This document shows, piece by piece, positions 1-8,610 of a stretch of DNA of 64,000 nucleotides (position 1 is the stretch's first letter; the number at the start of each line of letters is the position of its first letter). The notes below the pieces were generated by a model. It was not told the origin of the DNA, searched no databases, and worked only from the letters and a program-made list of their open reading frames with translations. This DNA comes from Candidatus Acetothermia bacterium (lineage in GTDB: Bacteria > Bipolaricaulota > Bipolaricaulia > Bipolaricaulales > Bipolaricaulaceae), in NCBI GenBank assembly GCA_024653305.1, contig JANLFW010000001.1, positions 93,780 to 157,779 of the forward strand, read 5' to 3'. The position numbers and the translations under genes were made by a program.

Positions 1-1
1 C

Positions 2-907
2 GCCGACTACTACCTACCTGGGGTCCCCAAGCTCGACGCGGCCACGTTCCGCTTTCTCCCCGACCCGGCGGCCCAGCTCGCCGCGCTGCGGGCAGGGGAC
101 GTGGACCTGGTGGCGGAGGTGGCCCCGGAGATCGCCGTGACACTGGCCGATGACACCATGCTTCAGGTGATCTCCGGGCCTCAGGATCTCGTGCAGATCC
201 TGGCCATCAACAAAGCCCGGGCCCCGTTCTCCGACCTCCGCGTGCGCCAGGCCCTCGCCCATGCGGTGGACCGTGACCAACTGATCGCTCTGGTCTCGTT
301 CGGGTTCGCTTCCCCCATCGGGAGCCACCTCGCCCCGACCGCCCCGTACCACGCGGACATGACCTGGGTCTACCCCTACGATCCGGCCCGGGCGCGGGAA
401 CTCCTCGCCGAGGCCGGCTACCCGAACGGGTTCACCGCCACCCTGACCCTGCCCGCGAACTACGCGTTCCACGTGCGCACCGGGGAGCTCATCGCCGCCC
501 AGCTCCGGGAGGTCGGGGTGACGCTCGACCTCAAGCTCGTGGACTGGGGGACATGGCTGGATCGGGTGTTCGGTCAAGCGGACTACGACCTCACCGTGAT
601 CGGGCACCCGGGCCGGCTTGATCCGGCGTTGATGCTCACCGGTTACGGGGAGGACCGGCCCGATTACTACTTCCGCCGCGGGTGGGAGAACCACGAGCTC
701 GCCGAGCTCCTTCGCCTCGGGGCCTGCACCCCGAACCCTGCCGTTCGGCGTTCCATCTACACCGTGGCCCAGTACCTGATCGCGCGGGAGGTGGTGAACG
801 TGTTCCTCCAGGCGCCGCACCAGATCCTGGCCATGCGCCGCGGGATCACGGGGGCGAAGGTGCTGCCCATCTACGTCCTCGACCTGCGCGACGTCGCCAA
901 GGGGTGA
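2..907 (+). CDS. ABC transporter peptide-binding protein, C-terminal part (SBP family 5)
   Basis: This is the C-terminal ~301 residues of a periplasmic solute-binding protein of the DppA/OppA type; the gene begins before the window and is open from base 2. The segment reading PDPAAQLAALRAGDVDLV and the later VRQALAHAVDRDQLI and PYDPARARELLAEAGYPNGF stretches are the usual conserved blocks of family-5 peptide or nickel binding proteins. It would capture a small peptide or similar ligand and deliver it to a DppBC-type permease. The last 62 bases overlap the 3' end of the oppositely oriented permease gene dppC, so the binding protein and the permease pair converge rather than forming one operon. 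The ligand cannot be read from sequence. Confidence 0.85.
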   Translation, partial: ADYYLPGVPKLDAATFRFLPDPAAQLAALRAGDVDLVAEVAPEIAVTLADDTMLQVISGPQDLVQILAINKARAPFSDLRVRQALAHAVDRDQLIALVSFGFASPIGSHLAPTAPYHADMTWVYPYDPARARELLAEAGYPNGFTATLTLPANYAFHVRTGELIAAQLREVGVTLDLKLVDWGTWLDRVFGQADYDLTVIGHPGRLDPALMLTGYGEDRPDYYFRRGWENHELAELLRLGACTPNPAVRRSIYTVAQYLIAREVVNVFLQAPHQILAMRRGITGAKVLPIYVLDLRDVAKG

Positions 908-1709
908 GGTGCCGGGCCGCGGGATCGAGGAGGTCCCGCAGCCCGTCCCCAAGGAGGTTGAGCCCGAGCACGGTCAGGCCCAGGACGAGGCCGGGGAACA
1001 CGGCTGGCCATGGCGAGCGAGCCAGGTACGTCTGGGCCTCCCGCAGCATCCGCCCCCACGCGGGCTGGGGGGGCTGGACCCCGAGCCCGAGGTAGCCGAG
1101 CGAGGCCTCAGCGAGGAGGGCACCGGCCAGGCTGACCGTGGCCTGCACGAGCAGGGGCGAGGCCAGATTGGGGAGCATGTGCCGCAGGAGGAGCCGGGCG
1201 CTACCCACCCCAACCGCCTTCGCCGCCACCACGAACTCCCGCTCCCGCAGCGAAAGCACCCCGGCGTGGGCGAGGCGAGCGAAGAACGGGACCTGGAACA
1301 GGGCGATCGCTAGGGTAACCCCGAGAAGCCCCGGCCCGAGCACGGCCGCGAGGAGCAGGGCCAGGAGTACAGCCGGGAACGCGAGCAGGAAATCACTCAC
1401 CCGCATCGCCAACTCCCCCAGCACGCCCCTGGCGTAGCCGGCGAGCCCCCCGAGCACGGTCCCCACGAGACCGCCCACCGCCACCGCGCCCGCGGCCACG
1501 GCCACGCTCGCCCGGCCCCCGGCCATGACCCGCGCCAGCACATCCCGGCCGAACCAGTCGGTGCCCATCGGGTGGGCCAGGCTCGGCGGGGCAAACGGCC
1601 GCCGGCCGAGGGCGTTGGGATCGGCCGGGAGCCACAAGAGCCCGACCAGAATCAGTCCTACGCCCAGCGCCGTGAGCAAAGCGCCCAGTGCCAGGCCAAC
1701 GTGCCTCAT
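846..1709 (-). CDS. dppC: ABC transporter permease, DppC type
   Basis: A 287-residue inner-membrane permease of a peptide/nickel ABC importer. After an N-terminal membrane anchor it has the DppC-type motif HPMGTDWFGRDVLARVM and the cytoplasmic EAA-like loop around AAKAVGVGSARLLLRHMLPN, followed by further hydrophobic helices. It should pair with the DppB-like permease encoded immediately upstream. The start ATG at 1709 shares an ATGA overlap with the dppB stop, which indicates translational coupling. The C-terminal ~20 residues after LLDPAARHL are Arg-rich, atypical for the family, and are encoded in the region overlapping the convergent binding-protein gene. That tail may be a recent extension. 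Confidence 0.85.
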   Translation of the reverse strand: MRHVGLALGALLTALGVGLILVGLLWLPADPNALGRRPFAPPSLAHPMGTDWFGRDVLARVMAGGRASVAVAAGAVAVGGLVGTVLGGLAGYARGVLGELAMRVSDFLLAFPAVLLALLLAAVLGPGLLGVTLAIALFQVPFFARLAHAGVLSLREREFVVAAKAVGVGSARLLLRHMLPNLASPLLVQATVSLAGALLAEASLGYLGLGVQPPQPAWGRMLREAQTYLARSPWPAVFPGLVLGLTVLGLNLLGDGLRDLLDPAARHLTPWRRRAGRGRRWAAPSPP

Positions 1710-2644
1710 CGGTATCGGATCCGCGGGTCGAGGAGCCCGTACGCGAGGTCGGCCAGGGTGCTCACCGCCACCACCGCCCCGGCGGCGATCACCGCCACCG
1801 CGAGGAGGAGGGGGAGGTCCCGCCCGCGCGCCGCAGCCAGGGCGAACCAGCCCATCCCGGGGAGGGAGAACACGTTCTCCACCACGAGCGTCCCGGCGAG
1901 CAGGCGCCCGAACGTGAGCCCGAGGGCGGCGAGCACGGGGACGAACGCGTTGCGCAGGGCGTGCCGGGCGATGAGGCGCCGCTCCGGGACGCCCCGGGCC
2001 CGCGCGGCGCGGATGTAGTCCGCGGAGAGCACGTCGGCCAGCGTGGCCCGGACCATCCGCGCCAGGTACGCCCCCCGGGGCAGGGCCAGGGCCAACGCTG
2101 GCAAGACCAGGTAGGCCAGCGCCCCGGGCCGGCCCCACCCGGGGAACCCGCCCGAGGGCAGCACCCGCAGCCGCACGGCGAAGTACCCCATGAGCAGGAT
2201 CCCCAGCCAGAACTCGGGCAGGGCCATCCCCAGTTGGGCGACGGCCATCACCCCGAGATCGGCCCATCCCCCAAGCCGGGCCGCAGCGAGGACCCCGAAC
2301 GCGAGCGCCGCCACCAGGGCGAGGCCGGTGCTCATGAGGGCCAAGGGCAGGGTCACGCTGAGGCCACGGGCCACGAGGTCGGCCACCGGCCACCGGTAGA
2401 CGAGGGACTCCCCAAGGTCCCCGTGGAGCGCCCGCCCCAGCCAATCCGCGAACCGGGCCGGCCACGGTCGGTCCAGGCCCAGGGCGTCCCGGGCCGTCCG
2501 GTACGCGTCCTCGGTGGCCTCCGGCCCGACCACGAGGCGGGCGGCATCGCCGGGGATCACGGTGAGGAGGAGGAACACGGCGAGCGCTACCAGGAACAGG
2601 GTAAGGCCGAAGGCGGCCGCACGGACCAGGACGAACCGGAGCAT
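1706..2644 (-). CDS. dppB: ABC transporter permease, DppB type
   Basis: A 312-residue permease of the DppB/OppB family, partner of the adjacent DppC. It shows the family N-terminus (MLRFVLVRAAAFGLTLFLVA), the large periplasmic segment with DRPWPARFADWLGRALHGDLG, and the EAA loop YIRAARARGVPERRLIARHALRNA. I chose the ATG at 2644 because the family begins with MLRF-like sequence; an in-frame start 14 codons upstream lies in a perfect hairpin. That hairpin (2651-2678) puts a GGAG on its loop ahead of this start, so dppB may be read from the ppdK transcript or regulated by the stem. Four to six membrane helices are visible. Confidence 0.85.
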   Translation of the reverse strand: MLRFVLVRAAAFGLTLFLVALAVFLLLTVIPGDAARLVVGPEATEDAYRTARDALGLDRPWPARFADWLGRALHGDLGESLVYRWPVADLVARGLSVTLPLALMSTGLALVAALAFGVLAAARLGGWADLGVMAVAQLGMALPEFWLGILLMGYFAVRLRVLPSGGFPGWGRPGALAYLVLPALALALPRGAYLARMVRATLADVLSADYIRAARARGVPERRLIARHALRNAFVPVLAALGLTFGRLLAGTLVVENVFSLPGMGWFALAAARGRDLPLLLAVAVIAAGAVVAVSTLADLAYGLLDPRIRYR

Positions 2645-2650
2645 TACGGT

Positions 2651-2678
2651 GCCGGGGAGGGCCTCCGCCCTCCCCGGC
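2651..2678. terminator. Perfect 12-bp GC hairpin between ppdK and dppB
   Basis: GCCGGGGAGGGC, a 4-base loop, then the exact reverse complement. It begins 5 bases after the ppdK stop. There is no U-tract. It is either a ppdK terminator or a structure around the dppB ribosome-binding region, since on the minus strand the loop reads GGAG. Confidence 0.6.
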
Positions 2679-2682
2679 CGTC

Positions 2683-5403
2683 TCACCTCGCTAGCGCTGC
2701 CTGGGCCGCGGCGAGCCGGGCGATGGGCACCCGGAACGGGGAGGCGGACACGTAGTCGAGCCCGATCTCGTGGCAGAAGTGGACGGAGTGGGACTCACCC
2801 CCGTGCTCCCCGCAGATCCCAAGCGAGATGTCGGGACGGGCGCTCCGTCCCTTCTCGACCGCGATCTTCATCAGCTCCCCGACCCCGGCCCGGTCGATGG
2901 TCTCGAACGGGTCCTCGGGGAGGATCTTGCGCTCGAGGTACTCCCGGATGAACTTCCCCGCGTCATCGCGGCTGTAGCCGAACGTCATCTGGGTGAGGTC
3001 GTTGGTGCCGAACGAGAAGAACTCCGCGGCCTCGGCGATCTCGTCCGCGGTGAGCGCGGCCCGAGGCACCTCCACCATCGTCCCCACCTTGTAGTCGATC
3101 TCGACCCCTTCTTCGTCCATGACCTCGCGGGCGATTTGGTCCACCCGCTCCCGCACAGCGCGCATCTCGTTCACGTGGCCGACGAGGGGCACCATCACTT
3201 GGGGCTTGGGATGAAGCCCTTCCCGGACGAGCTTGGCCGCGGCGCGGAAGATCGCCTCCACCTGCATGTCGTAGAGATCGGGATGGGTGATCCCCAGCCG
3301 GCACCCACGGTGCCCGAGCATCGGGTTGAACTCGTGCAGGGATTCGATCCGGGCCCGCAGCTCCGCCGGGTCCACGCCGAACCGCTTGGCCAGGGCCACG
3401 ATGTCCTTCTCTTCCTGGGGAAGGAACTCGTGGATCGGCGGGTCGAGGAGGCGGATGATCACCGGCTTGCCGTCCATGACCCGCAGGATCCCCTCGAAGT
3501 CCTCGGCCTGCATCGCCCCGAGGTGGCGCAGGGCCTCTTCCCGCTCTCGGGGGTTGGTGCCCACGATCGCCTGCTGGACGTAGGGGATGCGCCCCTCCCC
3601 GAAGAACATGTGCTCGGTGCGACAGAGCCCGATCCCTTCCGCGCCGAACGCGAGGGCCACCGCGGCCTGGTCAGGCTTGTCCGCGTTGGCCCGCACCCCG
3701 AGCCGGCGGCGCTGGTCGGCCCAGGCCATGAGCTTGGCGTAGAGCTGGTGGACGGGGGCCTTCTCCGGGGGCAGGGTCCTCTCGATCAGGACCTGGACGA
3801 CCTCCGAGGGCACGGTTGGGATCTTCCCGGCCATCACCTCGCCGGTGGTGCCGTCGATGGAGATCCAGTCCCCTTCCTTGATCGTCCTCCCGCCCACCAC
3901 CACCTGGCCGGCCTTGTAGTCGATGTGGAGGGCCTCGCACCCCACCACCGCCACCTTGCCGATCTGGCGGGCCACCACCGCGGCGTGGGAGGTGAGGCCA
4001 CCGCGGGCGGTGAGGATGCCCTGGGCCACGGCCATCCCCTTGATGTCGTCCGGGGACGTCTCGTGCCGCACCAACACCACCGGGTCCCCGCCCTCGGCCA
4101 GCTTGACCACCCGGTCCGCGGTGAGGGCCATCCGGCCCGAGGCCGCCCCTGGCCCGGCGGGAAGGCCCTTCCCGAGGACCAAGGCAGCCGCCTTCTCCTT
4201 GGGGTCGAAGATCGGCTGCAGGAGCTGCGCGAGCTGCTCGGCCGGGTTGATGCGCAGGATCGCCTCGTCCTCGGTGATCAGGCCTTCCTCGGCCATCTCC
4301 ACCGCGATCCTGACCGCGGCGAACCCGGTGCGCTTCCCGGACCGGGTCTGGAGGATGTAGAGCTTCCCCTCCTCGATGGTGAACTCGATGTCCTGCATGT
4401 CCCGGTAGTGCCGCTCGAGGCGGTCGCGGATGCGCAGGAGCTCCCGGTAGACCTTGGGCATCGCCTCCTCCAAGGACACCTGGGACGGATCGGACTTGGC
4501 CGCCTTAGCGATCGGCTGGGGGGTACGGATCCCGGCCACCACGTCTTCCCCCTGGGCGTTGAGGAGGTACTCCCCGTACAGCCGGTTCTCCCCGGTGGCC
4601 GGGTCGCGGGTGAACATGACCCCGGTGCCGGAGTTGGCGCTCAGGTTCCCGAACGCCATCGCCTGGACGTTCACCCCGGTGCCCAAAGTGTCGGGGATCC
4701 GGTTCAGCCGCCGGTATTCCCGGGCTCGCTCGTTGTTCCACGAGCGCATCACCGCGCCGATCGCCCCCCACAGCTGCTCCCACGGGTCCTGGGGGAACGC
4801 CTTGCCCACCCGCGCGATGAGGCCCTTGTAGCGGGCGATGAGCTCGGCGAGGTCGTCCGCGGTCAGGTCGAGGTCGGACTTGGCGCCGCGCTCCGCCTTG
4901 AGCTCCTCCATCGCCGCGTCGAACGGGTCCACGCCGGCCTCGCCCTCGTCCGTCACCCCTAGCACCACCGACCCGTACATGGCCAGCAGCCGCCGGTACG
5001 CGTCGTGGGCGAACCGGGAGGAGGTCTGGGCGGCGAGGCCCTCCACCACGGCGTCGGTGAGGCCGAGGTTGAGGATGGTGTCCATCATCCCCGGCATCGA
5101 CGCCGGGGCCCCGGACCGCACCGACACGAGGAGGGGGTTCCGCCTGTCCCCGAACCTGCGGCCGGTGAGCGCCTCCAGATGGGCGATCCCGGCCCGCACT
5201 TCTTCCTCAAGCCCGGCCGGGTACCGCCCGCCGTGGCCGTGGTAGTAGCGGCAAACCTCGGTGGTCACGGTGAACCCCGGCGGGACCGGGATCCCCAGGC
5301 GGGCCATCTCCGCCAGGTTCGCCCCCTTGCCGCCGAGGAGATCCCGCATCTGTGCGGTCCCATCGGCTTTGCCGTCGCCGAACAGGTACACGTGCTTTCC
5401 CAT
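2683..5403 (-). CDS. ppdK: Pyruvate, phosphate dikinase
   Basis: A full-length 906-residue PPDK, which interconverts pyruvate + ATP + Pi with phosphoenolpyruvate + AMP + PPi. The N-terminal ATP-grasp domain carries GGKGANLAEMARLGIPVPPG. The swivelling phosphohistidine domain has GGLTSHAAVVAR with the catalytic His near residue 473. The C-terminal PEP/pyruvate barrel ends with LGICGEHGGES, with the acid/base Cys near 864. In an anaerobe it can serve as a PPi-linked glycolytic or gluconeogenic enzyme. It is the last gene of the spoVS-argS-ftsY-ppdK run, starting 2 bases after the ftsY stop, and is followed by a strong hairpin. Confidence 0.97.
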   Translation of the reverse strand: MGKHVYLFGDGKADGTAQMRDLLGGKGANLAEMARLGIPVPPGFTVTTEVCRYYHGHGGRYPAGLEEEVRAGIAHLEALTGRRFGDRRNPLLVSVRSGAPASMPGMMDTILNLGLTDAVVEGLAAQTSSRFAHDAYRRLLAMYGSVVLGVTDEGEAGVDPFDAAMEELKAERGAKSDLDLTADDLAELIARYKGLIARVGKAFPQDPWEQLWGAIGAVMRSWNNERAREYRRLNRIPDTLGTGVNVQAMAFGNLSANSGTGVMFTRDPATGENRLYGEYLLNAQGEDVVAGIRTPQPIAKAAKSDPSQVSLEEAMPKVYRELLRIRDRLERHYRDMQDIEFTIEEGKLYILQTRSGKRTGFAAVRIAVEMAEEGLITEDEAILRINPAEQLAQLLQPIFDPKEKAAALVLGKGLPAGPGAASGRMALTADRVVKLAEGGDPVVLVRHETSPDDIKGMAVAQGILTARGGLTSHAAVVARQIGKVAVVGCEALHIDYKAGQVVVGGRTIKEGDWISIDGTTGEVMAGKIPTVPSEVVQVLIERTLPPEKAPVHQLYAKLMAWADQRRRLGVRANADKPDQAAVALAFGAEGIGLCRTEHMFFGEGRIPYVQQAIVGTNPREREEALRHLGAMQAEDFEGILRVMDGKPVIIRLLDPPIHEFLPQEEKDIVALAKRFGVDPAELRARIESLHEFNPMLGHRGCRLGITHPDLYDMQVEAIFRAAAKLVREGLHPKPQVMVPLVGHVNEMRAVRERVDQIAREVMDEEGVEIDYKVGTMVEVPRAALTADEIAEAAEFFSFGTNDLTQMTFGYSRDDAGKFIREYLERKILPEDPFETIDRAGVGELMKIAVEKGRSARPDISLGICGEHGGESHSVHFCHEIGLDYVSASPFRVPIARLAAAQAALAR

Positions 5404-5405
5404 GT

Positions 5406-6317
5406 CTACCCCCTGACCAGGGCCCGAACGAAGTCCTTCGTCCGGAACAGTTCTATCTCATCCATCCCCTCGCCCACCCCGACCCACAGGATGGCCAGGC
5501 CGAGCGCCCGGTGGATGGGGACCACCGCCCCGCCCCGGGCCGTGCCGTCGAGCTTGGTCACCACGAGGCCGGTCAGCCCCACCGCGTCGTGGAAGAGCTG
5601 GGCCTGGGAGATCGCGTTCTGACCCACGGTGGCGTCCACCACGAGCAGGCGCTCGTCCGGCGGGCGGCCGAGGAACTTCTCCACCACCCGGCGGACCTTG
5701 CCCAGCTCCTCCATGAGCGGGCGCTTCGTCTGAAGCCTTCCGGCGGTGTCGACCAAGACCGCATCATACCCGCGGGTCTGGCCGTGCTCCAGGGCGTCGT
5801 GGACCACCGCCCCAGGGTCGGCCCCCGGGCGGTGGGCGACCACCGTGGCCCCGATCGCCTCGCCCAGGCGGGCCAACTGGTCAATGGCCGCGGCCCGGAA
5901 CGTATCCGCGGCGGCGAGCACGACCCGCGCCCCGTCTCCCTGCAGGAGGCGGGCCACCTTGGCCACGGTGGTCGTCTTCCCCGACCCGTTGACCCCCACG
6001 AACAGGAGCACCGCCGGCCGGGCCGCGGGGAGGGTGAACACGCGCTCCGCCCCGGAAAGGGCATCCACCAGGGCCTCTTCCAACGCCGCTTGGACCGCCG
6101 ACCAGTCCGCCACCCCGCCGCCGAGCCGCGCCTGGACCGCGGCGGCGATGCCGGCCGCCTCGCCCGGGCCGACGTCGGCAGCGATCAGGACCTCTTCCAG
6201 CCGATCGAGCACCTCCCGGTCGAGCCGGCCCTTGCCGCGCACTGCAGCCTCGAGGGGCCCGAGGAGGCCGTCCCGGGTCCGGGCCAGGCCCCGCCGCAGC
6301 CGGTCCAATAGGGCCAT
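5406..6317 (-). CDS. ftsY: Signal recognition particle receptor FtsY
   Basis: A 303-residue SRP-GTPase that docks ribosome-nascent-chain/SRP complexes at the membrane. The NG domain is complete: a helical N domain (~1-95), P-loop GVNGSGKT (108-115), [19 protein letters not shown] (190-199) and [10 protein letters not shown] (254-263). It lacks the long acidic A domain of enteric FtsY and ends shortly after the G5 region, as in many short FtsY proteins. The ATG at 6317 overlaps the argS stop by one base (TGATG), which fits translational coupling. Ffh is not in the window. Confidence 0.95.
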   Translation of the reverse strand: MALLDRLRRGLARTRDGLLGPLEAAVRGKGRLDREVLDRLEEVLIAADVGPGEAAGIAAAVQARLGGGVADWSAVQAALEEALVDALSGAERVFTLPAARPAVLLFVGVNGSGKTTTVAKVARLLQGDGARVVLAAADTFRAAAIDQLARLGEAIGATVVAHRPGADPGAVVHDALEHGQTRGYDAVLVDTAGRLQTKRPLMEELGKVRRVVEKFLGRPPDERLLVVDATVGQNAISQAQLFHDAVGLTGLVVTKLDGTARGGAVVPIHRALGLAILWVGVGEGMDEIELFRTKDFVRALVRG

Positions 6318-7957
6318 CACATCGCCTCCGGGGCGGACACCCCGAGGATCCCAAGCCCCCGGCCAAGGACGAGCTTGAGGCCGGCGAGGAGGGCGAGGCG
6401 GGCCGGCGTGGCCGCCCCTTGCCCCAGGATCCGCACCCGCGCGTAGTACGGGTGGAACAGGGCGGCGAGAGCCTCCAGGTACGCGCACAGGAGATGAGGG
6501 GCGAAGTCGCGGGCCACAGCGCGGACCACGTCCGGAAAACGGTCGATCTCCTTGATCAGCGCCAGCTCCTCCGGGTCGACGAGGGGGGAGAGGTCCACGG
6601 AAACGAAGTCGGCGGGGAGCTCCCCGCCCTTCTCCGCCTCCCGGAACACGCTCGCGATGCGGGTGTGGGCGTACTGCACGTAGTACACGGGGTTCTCCAT
6701 GCTCGTCTTCCGCGCGAGCTCGTAGTCGAACACGAGGTGGCTCTCGGGCTTCCGCATCACCATGAAGTAGCGGGCCACGTCGCGTCCGACCTCGGCCACG
6801 AGGTCCTTGAGCTGGAGGAACCGCCCGGCCCGGGTGGACATGCGCTGCACCCCTTCTCGCCCCTTGAGGGTCACGAACTGGTGCAGGCAGTAGCGGAGGA
6901 AGTCGTCCGGCAGGCCGAGGATCCTGAGGGCCAGCTTGACCTGGCGTTGCTCGTCCACGTGGTCCGCCCCCTGGACGTCGATCACCTGGGCGAAGCCGCG
7001 CCGGAACTTGTCGACGTGGTAGGCGATGTCCACCATGAGGTAGGTCGGGGTGCCGTCGGAGCGGATGAGGACCGGGTCCCGTGACAGACCGTGGTCGGTG
7101 CTGCGCAGCCAGTGGGCCCCGTCCTTCTCGTACACCGCCCCGAGCTCGCACAGCCGGTCGAACACCTCCCGCACCAGCCCCCGCCGGTGCAGGTCCCCTT
7201 CGCGCGTCCACACGTCGAACCGGACCCCGATGGCGTCGAGGTCCTCGTGGATCATGGCCATCATCCGCGCCACCGCCTCCCGGCGGAGGGCAGCCCGGGC
7301 GGCCTCGTCCCACGTCGGGTACCGGTCCCCCCATGCCTGGGCCAGCTCCTCGCCGAGGGCAGCGAGGTAGTCCCCGTGGTAGCCTTCCTCGGGGATCGGT
7401 TGCCGGTCGCCCAGGCTCTCGCGGTACCGGGCCCAGAGGGACTGGGCGAGGAGGTCGATCTGGTGGCCCTCGTCGTTCAGGTAGTACTCGCGCACACACC
7501 GCCAGCCGAGCTGGGCATAGGCTTCGGCCAGGACATCCCCGATCGCCGCCTGGCGGAGGTGGCCAATGGTGAGGGGGCCGGTGGGGTTGGAGGACACGAA
7601 CTCGACCTGGAGGAGCCGGCCGCGGCCCTCGTCGTTCTGGCCGTACCGGTCCCCATCCCGCAGGGCCTCCCGCAGCACCTCGTGGAGGGCCCCAGGATCG
7701 AGGAAGAAGTTGACGAACCCGCGTTCGGCGCGCACCTCACGGAACGCAGGGTGGGAAACAAGACGTCGGCTGAGCTCCTGGGCGATCTCGGGCGGGGGGA
7801 CCCGGCGCTCCGCGGAGAGGAGGAACGCAACGCGGCTCGCGAGGTCCCCGTGTTCCGGCCGGGAGGGGCGATCCACCGGGATCTCGGCCGGAGGGGTCAA
7901 CCCGAGCCCCGCCAGGGCGTCCTGGATGGAGGCCCGGACCAGGGCTTCGAGGCGCAT
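6317..7957 (-). CDS. argS: Arginyl-tRNA synthetase
   Basis: A 546-residue class I synthetase that charges tRNA-Arg. It has an N-terminal Add-1-like domain, the HIGH-equivalent in [20 protein letters not shown], the MSTRAG signature that replaces KMSKS in many ArgRS, and the C-terminal DALR helical bundle ([12 protein letters not shown] onward). Length is normal for bacterial ArgRS. The ATG directly abuts the spoVS TAA, so the two genes are read from one message. The promoter lies upstream of spoVS at 8270-8298. Confidence 0.97.
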   Translation of the reverse strand: MRLEALVRASIQDALAGLGLTPPAEIPVDRPSRPEHGDLASRVAFLLSAERRVPPPEIAQELSRRLVSHPAFREVRAERGFVNFFLDPGALHEVLREALRDGDRYGQNDEGRGRLLQVEFVSSNPTGPLTIGHLRQAAIGDVLAEAYAQLGWRCVREYYLNDEGHQIDLLAQSLWARYRESLGDRQPIPEEGYHGDYLAALGEELAQAWGDRYPTWDEAARAALRREAVARMMAMIHEDLDAIGVRFDVWTREGDLHRRGLVREVFDRLCELGAVYEKDGAHWLRSTDHGLSRDPVLIRSDGTPTYLMVDIAYHVDKFRRGFAQVIDVQGADHVDEQRQVKLALRILGLPDDFLRYCLHQFVTLKGREGVQRMSTRAGRFLQLKDLVAEVGRDVARYFMVMRKPESHLVFDYELARKTSMENPVYYVQYAHTRIASVFREAEKGGELPADFVSVDLSPLVDPEELALIKEIDRFPDVVRAVARDFAPHLLCAYLEALAALFHPYYARVRILGQGAATPARLALLAGLKLVLGRGLGILGVSAPEAM

Positions 7958-8218
7958 TTACTTTTGGATCACGAACCGCATGCCCGTCTTGATCTCGCCC
8001 CCGATCTCGACGTCGATGAATCCGGGCACGACTTTGATCTCCGCCTCGCCCTCCCGTTCCACAAGGCGGCGGGCGATGGCGATGGCCTTGATGGCCTGGT
8101 TCACCGCACCGGCACCGATGGCGTGGGCTTCCACGATCCCATGGGTTTCAAGCGCCCCGGCGATGGCCCCGGCGACCGCATTGGGATTGGACGTGGACGC
8201 GACCTTGAGGATCTCCAT
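7958..8218 (-). CDS. spoVS: Stage V sporulation protein S homologue (Alba-like)
   Basis: An 86-residue SpoVS-family protein: MEILKVASTSNPNAVAGAIA at the start and GGEIKTGMRFVIQK at the end match the family closely over its full length. SpoVS has an Alba-like fold and is found in many non-sporulating deep-branching bacteria; its molecular role there is not settled, with nucleic-acid binding or a regulatory function suggested. A good Shine-Dalgarno (GGAGG) precedes the ATG. It is the first gene of the argS-ftsY-ppdK operon. No sporulation gene is near, so sporulation is not implied. Confidence 0.95.
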   Translation of the reverse strand: MEILKVASTSNPNAVAGAIAGALETHGIVEAHAIGAGAVNQAIKAIAIARRLVEREGEAEIKVVPGFIDVEIGGEIKTGMRFVIQK

Positions 8219-8262
8219 TGCTGCCTCCTATCAGCCCTAGCTTGGGCGAACTCGACGTCTAG

Positions 8263-8298
8263 GTTTAGTATTCTAGCCGCTCTCCACGCGGGGATCAA
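8263..8298 (-). promoter_or_regulatory. Promoter of spoVS-argS-ftsY-ppdK
   Basis: On the minus strand TTGATC (8298-8293), a 17-bp spacer and TAGAAT (8275-8270), predicting a start near 8263 and a leader of about 45 nt with a GGAGG site before spoVS. It is one of the clearest sigma70-type promoters in the window. Confidence 0.75.
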
Positions 8299-8354
8299 CG
8301 ACGCCGGCCGGTCAGGAACGACCCGTTCCGGGTGGCAACGCCCGTCCCGAACCG

Positions 8355-8360
8355 TATAAT
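8355..8360 (+). promoter_or_regulatory. -10 box of the thiamine transport operon
   Basis: A perfect TATAAT located 16 bases before the conserved start of the TPP aptamer. The -35 region (GTGGCA at 17-bp spacing) is weak. Confidence 0.6.
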
Positions 8361-8371
8361 GTTCTTGGGGT

Positions 8372-8456
8372 AACTGGGGGAGCTCGTAAGGGCTGAGAGG
8401 AGGCAGAGGCCTCGACCCCAGAACCTGACCTGGGTAATGCCAGCGGAGGGAAGGTT
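8372..8456 (+). promoter_or_regulatory. TPP riboswitch (THI element)
   Basis: The aptamer contains the diagnostic blocks GGGCTGAGA (8390-8398), GAACCTGACCTGG (8421-8433), TAATGCCAGCG (8435-8445) and the closing AGGGAAGG. It sits between a TATAAT box and genes for a thiamine-type ABC transporter, so thiamine pyrophosphate should repress their expression. About 155 nt separate the aptamer from thiB. That stretch contains a 9-bp hairpin (8473-8500) with AAGGAGGTCG in its loop and a GTG on its 3' arm, and then a second small hairpin (8581-8597) just before the thiB ribosome-binding site. Confidence 0.95.
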
Positions 8457-8472
8457 ACCCGTCGCCGGCAGA

Positions 8473-8500
8473 GCCCACGCCAAGGAGGTCGGGTGTGGGC
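8473..8500 (+). promoter_or_regulatory. Hairpin with SD in the loop, likely riboswitch expression platform
   Basis: GCCCACGCC (8473-8481) can pair with GGTGTGGGC (8492-8500), leaving AAGGAGGTCG in the loop. A GTG at 8493 lies in the 3' arm and opens a reading frame that runs into thiB in another phase. This looks like a ribosome-binding-site switch for a leader peptide or upstream frame rather than a U-tract terminator. Confidence 0.45.
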
Positions 8501-8580
8501 GTTATGTTTTGTCGGGACCGATCTCCATCGAGGTGTGCCTCCCGCCGTTCCCCCAGCGCCCCAGGGTCATCCCATGATCC

Positions 8581-8597
8581 GGCCCCCGATGGGGGCC
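8581..8597 (+). promoter_or_regulatory. Small hairpin ahead of the thiB ribosome-binding site
   Basis: GGCCCCC, a GAT loop, then GGGGGCC, ending 3 bases before the GGAGG that serves thiB. It may modulate access to the site or pair alternatively with upstream leader sequence. Confidence 0.4.
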
Positions 8598-8610
8598 AAA
8601 GGAGGGCATC

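Noticed and set aside
2770-4962. A 730-codon open frame on the plus strand opposite ppdK
   Set aside because: It is the mirror of a fully conserved PPDK. The product is low-complexity (Leu, Gly, His, Pro, Asp), a standard artefact of GC-rich antisense frames.
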